A DNA stretch of 64,000 nt from Algoriphagus sp. Y33. Lineage in GTDB: Bacteria > Bacteroidota > Bacteroidia > Cytophagales > Cyclobacteriaceae. The notes under the pieces are model-generated. The model was given only the letters and a program-made list of their open reading frames with translations. It was not told the origin of the DNA and did not search any database. This document shows positions 41,043-48,022 of the stretch, in pieces (positions within the stretch are counted from its first letter, which is position 1; each line of letters starts with the position of its first letter). The translations under genes and the position numbers were made by a program. The stretch is taken from NCBI RefSeq assembly GCF_014838715.1, contig NZ_CP061947.1, forward strand, positions 1-64,000, in the 5' to 3' direction.

Positions 41043-43607
41043 TTAATCTTGCTTTACTATCTTCTGCACTCGCATCAAATCATCCGTTGCCTGAAGGATT
41101 TTGTTTTTTAAGATAGGATTGTAGTCTTGATTTGCTTCTAGAAAGTCCGAGACGATTTTAGCGGCTTTTGGAGAGGTGTATTGTCCTGCTGTAGCAGATA
41201 TCCATCTTTTCGGAAAGAAAATGTCTCCTGTCTTCTGAATGTCTTCCAATAGCTCCATTGCCAGCGGGAGATGGTTGATGGCGGATTCCTGACGCAAAGG
41301 ATGGTGTATGTAGCTACAGGCTGATAAGACCCAAGATTCTTTTTCTCTATTATCTGCATCCCGGAATGACTCGAAGAGTCTGTCCCGCTCTGTGGCATTT
41401 TGGGATAAAGCCGGCTGAAGAAAATCAAATCGGTCAAGTTTGTCCGGGTTACTTATGCTTGTTCGTTCTTCGGTTAAGATTTGAGATGACATAGGATGTC
41501 CATACAAAGCCAACGTCATAGCCAGATCCGTGAAGTTGTCAGGATTGAGTTTTAGGTCTTTGATCTCGATATCCTTATTCCAGATTTTATAAAGTCGATC
41601 CTGACCCGTCCCGGAATAAGCAATTCCCCTGTATAGAGAGAAGATGGTTTTCTTCAGATTGGTGGGGAGGTCTGTTTGCAATTGATTCCATAATTGAACT
41701 TCTAAGCCTGGAAGGACTTTTTTTCGCTGGTCTACCGTGAGATATTTCCAGAAAATCGCACTGAGTTCAGAAGAAATCAAACTTGCTAAAATTTCATTTC
41801 CTTCCTGTGCTATTCCTTTTTGAAAAGTCTCAAAAGCTAGTATTGGTTCTATATTTCCGGAAAGGGTGTTTTCATATAAGTTGATGTAGGATTGGCCACG
41901 CATTACCTCATCCGAAAGGTCTTGAATTGTTGCTAACGATTGCTTATCAATCGGAAAAATCCCATATCCAAGGCCGTTGCTGTTGTAAATAATTTTGGAT
42001 GCTTGTTGTTCGCCGACTGCTTCTTGCAAATTCAAGGATTCACCTGCCATAGAAATTGTAAATGTCCTGCTGGTATCAGGATAAAAGAACGTGATATCAA
42101 ATAGCTGTGGCCAGATTTTATCTGAGCCATCTTCGGCTTTTTGGGAAATTTCAAAGGAGCTAATTGTTCCGTCTTTTGCGAGTTCAATATTGTCGGTAAG
42201 GACTGGTCTCCCTGATTGATTCACCCATACTTCACTCCAATCTTGAAGATCCATTTCAGTGTTGTCATCCAGAATCGCAATCAGGTCATTCCAGGTTGCG
42301 TTGTCGTTTGCATAGGTCTTGATATATGTCTGTATGCCTTTTTGAAATGCCGCTTCACCCATTGCTGTCTCCAATTGGCGCATCATGATCGGAGCCTTGT
42401 CATAAATTATGCTTCCATACAGTGATCCCGCATCCTTTAAATTGGCTAGTTTTTGGCGGATTGGGTTGGTGCCCTGTGTACGGTCTTCGCCGTAAGCTGC
42501 AGGATAATGATTGGTTAGAAACAACAGCTCATGATTGATTTCGGGGTAAGCGGGGTTGACTAGTTTGCCGGCCATAAAATTGGCGAAAACCTCCTTCATC
42601 CACACATCATCAAACCAATCCATCGTCACCAGATCTCCAAACCACATATGAGCGGTTTCGTGACCTATAAGTTTTGCACGGCTTAACAGCTGGGAGTTTG
42701 TCGCATTTTCATCCAAGAAAAGAGAGGATTCCCGATACTGGATCGCTCCTATATGTTCCATTCCTCCATACTGGAAAATCGGAATTGTAGCAAAATCAAG
42801 TTTCTGAAATAGGAAAGGGTAAGCGGTGTAGTTTTCCAGAAATTCTTTAGCCTTCTGATGGAGACGAAATACTTCGGGGATACTGGATGCTATTTTTTCA
42901 GCACTCGTTTCCCGATACAGCATTGTTTGAGCATAGCTGGAATCAGCCTTTGCCAGATCGAATTTCCCTGCTACAAAGGAGAATAAATACGTGCTCATCA
43001 GATCAGACTTGGCAAAGCGGTGCGTGGTGAAGTCACCTTTGTCATCAGCCCCAATTTCAGGTGCTCCTGCCAAGACTTTCCAGGTTTTTGGCGCAGTGAT
43101 GGTCAACGTGTAGTTTGCCTTTAAACTGGGCTGGTCAAAACAAGGGAAAAGCGTTCTCGCCCGATCAGGGACCAATAAAGTATAGAGAAAATCCTCATTT
43201 CTATTCAGCGAAAGTTCTCCTGCCAGGAAATCAAACTCAATGGAGTTGAATCCCTTTTTAAGCAACTTCTCAGGAATGGTGATGTGCTCATCCCTATGAG
43301 TGATTTCACTCTCTTGACCGTTCACTTTCAAAGAAAGTAAGTGGGATGATTTCTCATGGAAATCCAAAATCAAGGGATGGCTTAGGTCAATGAGCTCAGC
43401 TTCCAAAATTAGATGTGCAGGAATTGGATCTGATTTCCTCGAAGGAATATCAAATGACAGTTTGTAATGGATATTCGTTAGTTGCTGCTTTCTGAATTTT
43501 GCAAGTTCGACCGAGATCCCTGCGTCATAAAAATGTTCATCTGAAGGAGAAGTCTTGCAGGAAAAGAGGATAACTGCGAACCCAAAAAGCACAAGTAGTT
43601 TTTTCAT
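41043..43607 (-). CDS. Lipoprotein M1-family aminopeptidase (PepN-like)
   Basis: 854 aa from the ATG at 43607, which starts a lipoprotein signal (lipobox LFSC, Cys17). The M1 order is clear: N-terminal beta-domain, substrate motif GGMEH at 281-285 in place of GAMEN, zinc motif HETAH at 316-320, third ligand Glu339, then a long alpha-helical C-terminal domain of the ERAP1/PepN type. It removes N-terminal amino acids from peptides, probably on the periplasmic side. The 20-residue longer frame upstream lacks a signal. Ends next to a small coding-like scrap at 40952-41045. Confidence 0.93.
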   Translation of the reverse strand: MKKLLVLFGFAVILFSCKTSPSDEHFYDAGISVELAKFRKQQLTNIHYKLSFDIPSRKSDPIPAHLILEAELIDLSHPLILDFHEKSSHLLSLKVNGQESEITHRDEHITIPEKLLKKGFNSIEFDFLAGELSLNRNEDFLYTLLVPDRARTLFPCFDQPSLKANYTLTITAPKTWKVLAGAPEIGADDKGDFTTHRFAKSDLMSTYLFSFVAGKFDLAKADSSYAQTMLYRETSAEKIASSIPEVFRLHQKAKEFLENYTAYPFLFQKLDFATIPIFQYGGMEHIGAIQYRESSLFLDENATNSQLLSRAKLIGHETAHMWFGDLVTMDWFDDVWMKEVFANFMAGKLVNPAYPEINHELLFLTNHYPAAYGEDRTQGTNPIRQKLANLKDAGSLYGSIIYDKAPIMMRQLETAMGEAAFQKGIQTYIKTYANDNATWNDLIAILDDNTEMDLQDWSEVWVNQSGRPVLTDNIELAKDGTISSFEISQKAEDGSDKIWPQLFDITFFYPDTSRTFTISMAGESLNLQEAVGEQQASKIIYNSNGLGYGIFPIDKQSLATIQDLSDEVMRGQSYINLYENTLSGNIEPILAFETFQKGIAQEGNEILASLISSELSAIFWKYLTVDQRKKVLPGLEVQLWNQLQTDLPTNLKKTIFSLYRGIAYSGTGQDRLYKIWNKDIEIKDLKLNPDNFTDLAMTLALYGHPMSSQILTEERTSISNPDKLDRFDFLQPALSQNATERDRLFESFRDADNREKESWVLSACSYIHHPLRQESAINHLPLAMELLEDIQKTGDIFFPKRWISATAGQYTSPKAAKIVSDFLEANQDYNPILKNKILQATDDLMRVQKIVKQD

Positions 43608-43673
43608 GTCCCAACAATCAGCATATTTTGGAGGAATAGCAAAGTGATTTCCATTAGTGTTTTTCAAATGGAT

Positions 43674-44399
43674 TTACATTCGAGTAACATCTGATTTCTT
43701 TATGTAGGCACTTTTATCCTTCCAGTCAACTTCGTACCAGATATCCTTGCTGGACTTGATATGCACTCGATGTCCGGGTTCTACCCTGTCTATCAGCTCA
43801 CCGCCAGCAGATGGCTTGCTTACAATAAAAGTAGGACTGCTGGTAATAAGACCGGTTCGGGGTCCGTTCAGGAAATTGTTGGCTAAGAAGATTAAGATGA
43901 TAAGTAGAATAGTTGGCCAGAAGGTTTGAGTCTTCTCAGATTTTCTGCCTGTGATCCAACTTAGTATAATGGAAACCACAAGGAAAATCGCTAAAACGGC
44001 TACAATATATTCCTGGTATTCAGTAAGAAAAATAAGAAATCGTTGTGCATCACTTACTTCGTATCCTATTAGGGAACTTTGGCCGGTTAGACTTTTAATC
44101 TTGGTTATAGCCTGTGGATTAGGATCTAGATCGTAGTATTTGCTCAGGAAAAGAGTAGCTCGTTCTTTGTCTCCAATACCTTCCGTTATGAAGGCCATTT
44201 TTAGCAACATTGCCGGGGAATAAATCCCGGATTGATAGTTAGAATCATAGATTTCCATTGCTTCCTTGTAGCTTCTAGCATTAAACAAAGAATCTGCTTT
44301 TTTTAGATCAATTACATCTGCTTGACAATGAATACTTTGTATCGATATCGATAAAAATATCAAAAGTTTTGTGAGAAAGATTGATTTCACGTTTGGCAT
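43674..44399 (-). CDS. Membrane protein with TPR and SH3-like domain (BatE-like)
   Basis: 241 aa. Signal or first membrane helix at about 8-25, a TPR-like pair (ADSLFNARSYKEAMEIYDSN; MAFITEGIGDKERATLFL), two membrane helices (about 133-152 and 163-180), then a C-terminal SH3-like beta-domain (GELIDRVEPGHRVHIKSSKD, WYEVDWKDKSAYIKKSDV). This architecture is like BatE, but the usual Bat operon (BatA-D, MoxR) is not here. Its stop lies 66 bases upstream of the M1 lipoprotein start on the same strand. Confidence 0.65.
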   Translation of the reverse strand: MPNVKSIFLTKLLIFLSISIQSIHCQADVIDLKKADSLFNARSYKEAMEIYDSNYQSGIYSPAMLLKMAFITEGIGDKERATLFLSKYYDLDPNPQAITKIKSLTGQSSLIGYEVSDAQRFLIFLTEYQEYIVAVLAIFLVVSIILSWITGRKSEKTQTFWPTILLIILIFLANNFLNGPRTGLITSSPTFIVSKPSAGGELIDRVEPGHRVHIKSSKDIWYEVDWKDKSAYIKKSDVTRM

Positions 44400-44555
44400 T
44401 TAAAATTTGTCCCCTTATTTTTGCAGTCCAATTACGGCAATGATCTGGCAAAAAGCAAGGCTAGGGAGTCAATTTGAAAGGTTTTTGATCACCGGAAAGT
44501 GGTTAAAATTTCTGAAAATTTTCAGAACGAACTAGTCCCACTCTTCCTGATGAGT

Positions 44556-44605
44556 ATAGGGAGGTAGAGCATCCCGATTGCTATCGGGAGGGTTTAGGGT
44601 TGGTG
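44556..44605 (+). pseudogene. tRNA-Lys-like relic 1 with palindrome in place of the anticodon arm
   Basis: GGTAGAGCATCCCGATTGCT then ATCGGGAGGGTTTAGGGTT. The D-arm end and T-arm start of the neighbouring tRNA-Lys are recognisable, but the anticodon arm is the palindrome TCCCGAT...ATCGGGA and the acceptor is lost. The following 50 bases are shared with the stretch after relic 2. Confidence 0.6.
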
Positions 44606-44727
44606 TCAAGAAATAAAAATACCTAAGTGGAAAAAGATTCACTTGAAACAATATGATTCCGTAGCTCAGCTGGTAGAGCAATACACTTTTAATGTATGGG
44701 TCCTGGGTTCGAGCCCCAGCGGGATCA
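44606..44727 (+). repeat. Direct repeat unit (spacer + tRNA-Lys), copy 1
   Basis: The spacer AGAAATAAAAATACCTAAGT... and the tRNA-Lys that follows recur at 45123-45243 with few differences (AGAAATAAAAACACCAAAGT...). Both copies contain AAAAGATTCACTTGAAACA just before the tRNA. The tRNA-Pro and tRNA-Arg genes lie between the two copies. Confidence 0.8.
44655..44727 (+). tRNA. tRNA-Lys (TTT), copy 1
   Basis: Acceptor GATTCCG / CGGGATC with discriminator A, D-arm GCTC...GAGC, anticodon arm ATACA-CTTTTAA-TGTAT giving TTT, T-arm CTGGGTTCGAGCCCCAG. 73 nt, no encoded CCA. Confidence 0.95.
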
Positions 44728-44809
44728 CAGAATGATTACAGAAATGACAAGCATATGTCATCAAAAATAATCACAGAAATTAACTTACAAGGAGTTAAAA
44801 AGAAAGTTT

Positions 44810-44883
44810 CGGGGTGTAGCGTAGCCCGGTATCGCGCCACATTTGGGATGTGGAGGTCGTAGGTTCGAATCCTGCCACCCCGA
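44810..44883 (+). tRNA. tRNA-Pro (TGG)
   Basis: Acceptor CGGGGTG / CACCCCG, discriminator A, anticodon arm CCACA-TTTGGGA-TGTGG giving TGG, T-arm GTAGGTTCGAATCCTGC. 74 nt. Confidence 0.95.
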
Positions 44884-44939
44884 CTTTATTTTATTTTTGT
44901 TTTGTCAGTAGTCTAAAGATTTATTGACATTACTTATCC

Positions 44940-45013
44940 GGTCCTGTAGCTCAACCGGATAGAGCAACTGCCTTCTAAGCAGTAGGTTTCAGGTTCGAGT
45001 CCTGACAGGATCA
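44940..45013 (+). tRNA. tRNA-Arg (TCT)
   Basis: Acceptor GGTCCTG / CAGGATC (one G-T pair), discriminator A, anticodon arm ACTGC-CTTCTAA-GCAGT giving TCT, T-arm CAGGTTCGAGTCCTG. 74 nt; followed by a small hairpin GCGGAATTACGTTCCGC with T-run at 45022-45043. Confidence 0.93.
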
Positions 45014-45021
45014 CTTCTTAA

Positions 45022-45043
45022 AAGCGGAATTACGTTCCGCTTT
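45022..45043 (+). terminator. Terminator after tRNA-Arg
   Basis: AGCGGAA / TTCCGCT hairpin followed by TTTTATTTTATTG, 9 bases after the tRNA. Confidence 0.75.
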
Positions 45044-45061
45044 TTATTTTATTGCATTTTT

Positions 45062-45119
45062 GATTCCGTAGCTCAGCTGGTAGAGCATCCCGATTTTGAT
45101 CGGGAGGGTTCTGGGTTCG
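45062..45119 (+). pseudogene. tRNA-Lys-like relic 2, truncated after the T-loop start
   Basis: The 5' acceptor strand and D-arm (GATTCCGTAGCTCAGCTGG) are identical to tRNA-Lys copy 1. The anticodon arm is TCCCGATTTTGATCGGGA, and the sequence breaks off after CTGGGTTCG. There is no 3' T-arm or acceptor strand, so it cannot fold as a tRNA. The loop cannot give a normal 7-base anticodon loop. Confidence 0.8.
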
Positions 45120-45170
45120 TGCAAAGAAATAAAAACACCAAAGTGAAAAAAGATTCACTTGAAACAGCAT

Positions 45171-45243
45171 GATTCCTTAGCTCAGCTGGTAGAGCAATAC
45201 ACTTTTAATGTATGGGTCCTGGGTTCGAGCCCCAGAGGGATCA
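45171..45243 (+). tRNA. tRNA-Lys (TTT), copy 2
   Basis: Same as copy 1 except acceptor pair 7-66: GATTCCT / AGGGATC, i.e. G-C changed to T-A on both strands. All arms intact, anticodon TTT. The paired change indicates the gene has stayed under selection or was rebuilt as a unit. Confidence 0.94.
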
Positions 45244-45283
45244 CAAAAAAGCAGCCCACAATGGGCTGCTTTTCTTATTTTTA
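45219..45283 (+). repeat. 65-bp identical repeat, copy 1 (tRNA 3' end + terminator)
   Basis: From CTGGG of the T-arm through GGGATCAC, the hairpin and TTCTTATTTTTA. Identical at every position to 45577-45641. Confidence 0.95.
45248..45282 (+). terminator. Terminator after tRNA-Lys copy 2
   Basis: AAAGCAGCCCA / TGGGCTGCTTT hairpin, loop CAA, then TTCTTATTTTT. It lies 4 bases after the tRNA and directly before the GIY-YIG gene. Confidence 0.9.
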
Positions 45284-45300
45284 TGACAATCATTTCTCAG

Positions 45301-45549
45301 ATGGCTACAATGTATATCTTGTATTCTGAAAAACTTGCCAAGTATTATGTAGGCGCATGCACAGATCTTCAGCGCAGACTATATGAACATAACATTGGCC
45401 ACTCTAAATTCACCTACACAGGAATTCCCTGGAAACTGGTTTACCGTGAGGATTTTGATGATCTGCTTACTGCCAAACGTAGAGAACTTCAGATTAAAAA
45501 GATGAAAAGCAAAAAATATATTGAATCGCTTATCCGATCAGCTCAGTAG
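45301..45549 (+). CDS. Small GIY-YIG endonuclease (URI family), intact
   Basis: 82 aa. MATMYILYSEKLAKYYVGAC carries the paired Tyr motif of the GIY-YIG fold (MYILYS...YYVGA), then DLQRRLYEHNIGHSKFTYTG with the conserved Arg, WKLVYREDFDD with Glu, and the Lys-rich end KKMKSKKYIESLI. This is the length of the small single-domain family. ATG at 45301 is preferred over 45283 because only it is conserved in the decayed copy at 45659. There is no space for a classical promoter between the terminator and the ATG (17 bases). The stop codon lies inside the D-arm region of the next tRNA-like relic. Cellular role unknown. Confidence 0.85.
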   Translation: MATMYILYSEKLAKYYVGACTDLQRRLYEHNIGHSKFTYTGIPWKLVYREDFDDLLTAKRRELQIKKMKSKKYIESLIRSAQ

Positions 45550-45603
45550 AGCATCCCGATTGTAATCGGGAGGGTTCTGGGTTCGAGCCCCAGAGGGATC
45601 ACA
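45531..45603 (+). pseudogene. tRNA-Lys-like relic 3: damaged 5' half, intact 3' half
   Basis: CCGATCAGCTCAGTAGAGC lacks four bases of the D-loop, and its acceptor 5' strand is part of the upstream nuclease gene. The anticodon arm is TCCCGATTGTAATCGGGA, the palindrome again. T-arm and acceptor 3' strand (CTGGGTTCGAGCCCCAGAGG then GATCA) are perfect and identical to tRNA-Lys copy 2. Confidence 0.75.
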
Positions 45604-45641
45604 AAAAAGCAGCCCACAATGGGCTGCTTTTCTTATTTTTA
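45577..45641 (+). repeat. 65-bp identical repeat, copy 2 (tRNA 3' end + terminator)
   Basis: Identical to 45219-45283. After it the two copies diverge: the next 17 bases share little, then the GIY-YIG start ATGGC is aligned again. Confidence 0.95.
45606..45640 (+). terminator. Terminator copy after tRNA-like relic 3
   Basis: Same hairpin and T-rich tail as 45248-45282. Confidence 0.85.
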
Positions 45642-45658
45642 GCCAACTGGTACTTAGC

Positions 45659-45872
45659 ATGGCAACTCTTTACATGCTCTTTTCTGATGAGCTGAATAGG
45701 TTCTATGTAGACGCACGTTCAAATCTAGAAAGGTATGTAGGAGCCTAACATTGGGCAGTTGAAACTTACTTCAACAGGAATTCACCGGAAGCTGATTTAC
45801 TAAAGAAACGTTCGGGGATTTACAATGAGCCAAGCGTAATTCAAGAAGATGAAATCCGGAAATAGAAGTTTT
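45659..45872 (+). pseudogene. Decayed second copy of the GIY-YIG gene
   Basis: MATLYMLFSDELNRFYVDAR and SNLER align with the intact copy. Then a frame change leads to EPNIGQLKLTSTGIHRKLIY, stop, RNVRGFTMSQA, stop, FKKMKSG. These match the intact HNIGHSKFTYTGIPWKLVY, EDFDDLL, QIKKMKSK segments in order. At least three in-frame stops and one frameshift make it non-functional. Many positions differ from the intact copy, far more than in the identical flanking repeat. The second Tyr-region Gly is already Asp (VDAR versus VGAC). Confidence 0.85.
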
Positions 45873-46163
45873 AATATGCCTCTCAGTGGTTAACCTTTTT
45901 TCGCAATCTCACCAATGATCTCAGCTGCTTTGTACACGGCATAAATAACTCATTAATCCGTCAGATTTTTCCAAGAGGATTTTAATAAACCAACTCACTT
46001 TCACTAGTCTAGATAAAGCTTAATCTGAGTCCTAATCTTTGCTTCCGGCTTGGTTATCAAAATCTCTTTCAACAAAGATTAAGACAATTTAAAGGTCTGG
46101 GTGTAAATTAATTCATTTTAGTATCTTACTCCCTAGCTATTTACGACACGTATTCTAATCATC

Positions 46164-47636
46164 ATGAAAAATAACTCCGAACAATTGCTTTCTTTTCTGA
46201 AATCTATGGGAGGGATTGTATGGGAAGCCGATTCAATGATGCGGCTATTTAATTCCATCGGAGATCCTAGTCAGCATATTTTAGGTTTTCCACAGGAAAC
46301 GTGGACAGACACGCCTGGTTTTTGGGAGAGCCGCATTCATCCCGATGATATTGGAGTGGTGTCTGAATACCGAAATTTGAATGACAGCCCCGGAAAAATC
46401 CATTCTTTCGAATATAGGATGATTAGTGCGGATGACAATATCAAATGGGTTAAGGACACAGTTTCTTTTATCACTGAAGGGGATGTCCAACCTTTTCTTT
46501 GTGGAATTATGACTGAAACCACAGCCTTTAGAAGGCTAATCGCTCTGGAGCAGCTGGAAAAAAATGTGTTTCAGCTGAATATGAATAATTCCCTTCATGA
46601 ATTGCTTTTATGCTATCTCGCAGGACTCGAAGAATTGTTTCCCATGATGCAATGTTCAATTCTGAAAATCAAAAATGGTCGCTTGCGTGATGGTATATCT
46701 CCCTCCTTGCCCGGTGCCTATATGGCTTCCCTTGAGAACGTACAGATCGGTGAGAATGTGGGGTCCTGTGGCACTGCTGCAGCTTTAAAACGACAGATCA
46801 TTGTTACTGATATTTCCACTGATCCTAAGTGGATAGGTTACCGCGAGCTTGCTCTTATGCATGGATTGATGGCCTGCTGGTCAAATCCTGTAATCGGTAC
46901 TGAAGGAGAGGTGATAGCTACGCTGGCAATGTATTACCGTCAACCCAAATCACCAACTGAAGACGAACTAAGAGTGATGGAACGTGCGACAGCATTGCTA
47001 CAAGTCATCTTAGAAAACAGACAAAACACAGAGATCATCATCGAGAAGAATTTGCTGATGCTACAGAGTCAGGAACTCGCACATTTTGGTAACTGGAACT
47101 GGGATATCGAGCATAATATTGTCACCTGGTCGCCTGCCTTATATACAATCTACGGATTGAACCCAAATGAATTCAAAGCGACCTTTGAAGGATATCTTGA
47201 ATTGCTGCACCCAGACGATCGGATTAGGGTAAAAGGGATAATTGAAAATGTGTTGAGTACCGGAGAGGACACCGATTTCGAAGAAAGAATTGTCCGCCCA
47301 GATGGTGAAGTACGTTATTTAAGGTCTTGGGCCAAGCGCAAATCTGATCCGAACGGAGAAATACTTGGAATGATTGGCGCTTGTCTGGATAATACGGAGA
47401 AAGTCAGTAGGATTATGGCTATCGAAGAACAAAACCAGCAATTTCGGGAAATCGCATGGTTGCAGTCTCACATAATCCGAGCTCCACTAGCTCGGATTAT
47501 GGGACTTATCGATCTGATCAAAAATACACCTGTAGAAGAATTGTCACAAAGCGAACTGCTGGACTATTTATTGACCTCAGCCAACGAATTAGATGATCAG
47601 ATCAGGATCATAACTCAAAAGACCGATAAAAGATAG
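46164..47636 (+). CDS. PAS-GAF-PAS sensor protein ending in a DHp-like helix pair, no ATPase domain
   Basis: 490 aa, no signal peptide. Order: PAS-like domain with PAC (about 1-120; FWESRIHPDDIG, FEYRMISADDN), GAF domain (about 130-285; NVGSCGTAAALKRQIIVTDI), PAS/PAC domain (about 300-415; ELAHFGNWNWDIEHNIVTWS, LLHPDDRIRV) and a C-terminal helical region with QSHIIRAPLARIMGLIDLI near 442-460. That segment is like the histidine-kinase H-box (SHxxRxPLA), with the His present, but the protein stops about 35 residues later and has no HATPase region. It may dimerise with another kinase, or act as a regulator. No response regulator is adjacent. Confidence 0.85.
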   Translation: MKNNSEQLLSFLKSMGGIVWEADSMMRLFNSIGDPSQHILGFPQETWTDTPGFWESRIHPDDIGVVSEYRNLNDSPGKIHSFEYRMISADDNIKWVKDTVSFITEGDVQPFLCGIMTETTAFRRLIALEQLEKNVFQLNMNNSLHELLLCYLAGLEELFPMMQCSILKIKNGRLRDGISPSLPGAYMASLENVQIGENVGSCGTAAALKRQIIVTDISTDPKWIGYRELALMHGLMACWSNPVIGTEGEVIATLAMYYRQPKSPTEDELRVMERATALLQVILENRQNTEIIIEKNLLMLQSQELAHFGNWNWDIEHNIVTWSPALYTIYGLNPNEFKATFEGYLELLHPDDRIRVKGIIENVLSTGEDTDFEERIVRPDGEVRYLRSWAKRKSDPNGEILGMIGACLDNTEKVSRIMAIEEQNQQFREIAWLQSHIIRAPLARIMGLIDLIKNTPVEELSQSELLDYLLTSANELDDQIRIITQKTDKR

Positions 47637-47733
47637 GACTGAAGTATATAATGTGCTTAGGCGAAAGTTTTTCAGCATATAGATAAGGAGGCAAAAAAAT
47701 AGAGTTCCATTTGCTTTGAACCCGGATTTTGCC

Positions 47734-47896
47734 TTAGGTTTCGTTAAGAGACCCTTAATTGCACTAAAATCAGGCTGTATGGAGACTGAGTCCGCCGCGG
47801 CGCATATGGTGAAGTCGAAAATTGCAACGCAGTGACTGATTTTGAAGCAATTAATGGTCGCAATAACTTGTACGCCGTGGCGTAGAAATGCTAATG
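47734..47896 (+). repeat. Dispersed ~150-bp repeat, copy B
   Basis: Aligns with the reverse complement of 13887-14036 along its whole length, apart from an extra ~15 bases after TAGGTTTC. It contains GC-rich blocks GTCCGCCGCGGCGCATATGG and TACGCCGTGGCGTAG that contrast with the AT-rich surroundings. Confidence 0.8.
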
Positions 47897-47966
47897 CATA
47901 ATGCGGATTTAAGGTTCTAAAACCCAATATCGCAGAAGGATTCTTAATTTTAGGTTCGGTTTAACC

Positions 47967-48004
47967 AAAAAAAGAGTCCTGCACTGATGCGGGACTCTTT
48001 TTTT
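47967..48004 (-). terminator. Terminator of the DUF1080 operon (bidirectional)
   Basis: GAGTCCTGC / GCGGGACTC stem with A-run and T-run on its two sides, 19 bases beyond the DUF1080 stop. Confidence 0.88.
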
Positions 48005-48022
48005 ATTTGTGAGGCGAATAGA

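Larger units (their letters stand above)
47637..48022. other. Convergent intergenic region with dispersed repeat
   Basis: 386 bases between the PAS protein (plus) and the DUF1080 gene (minus). It holds repeat copy B and a terminator; no coding sequence was seen. Confidence 0.6.

Noticed and set aside
45062..45119. Functional tRNA at the position of relic 2.
   Set aside because: There is no 3' half of the T-arm or acceptor strand, and the anticodon loop cannot form 7 bases.
45208..45300. N-terminal extension of the GIY-YIG gene into tRNA-Lys.
   Set aside because: It translates tRNA and the terminator hairpin; the family N-terminus and the decayed copy both point to ATG at 45301.
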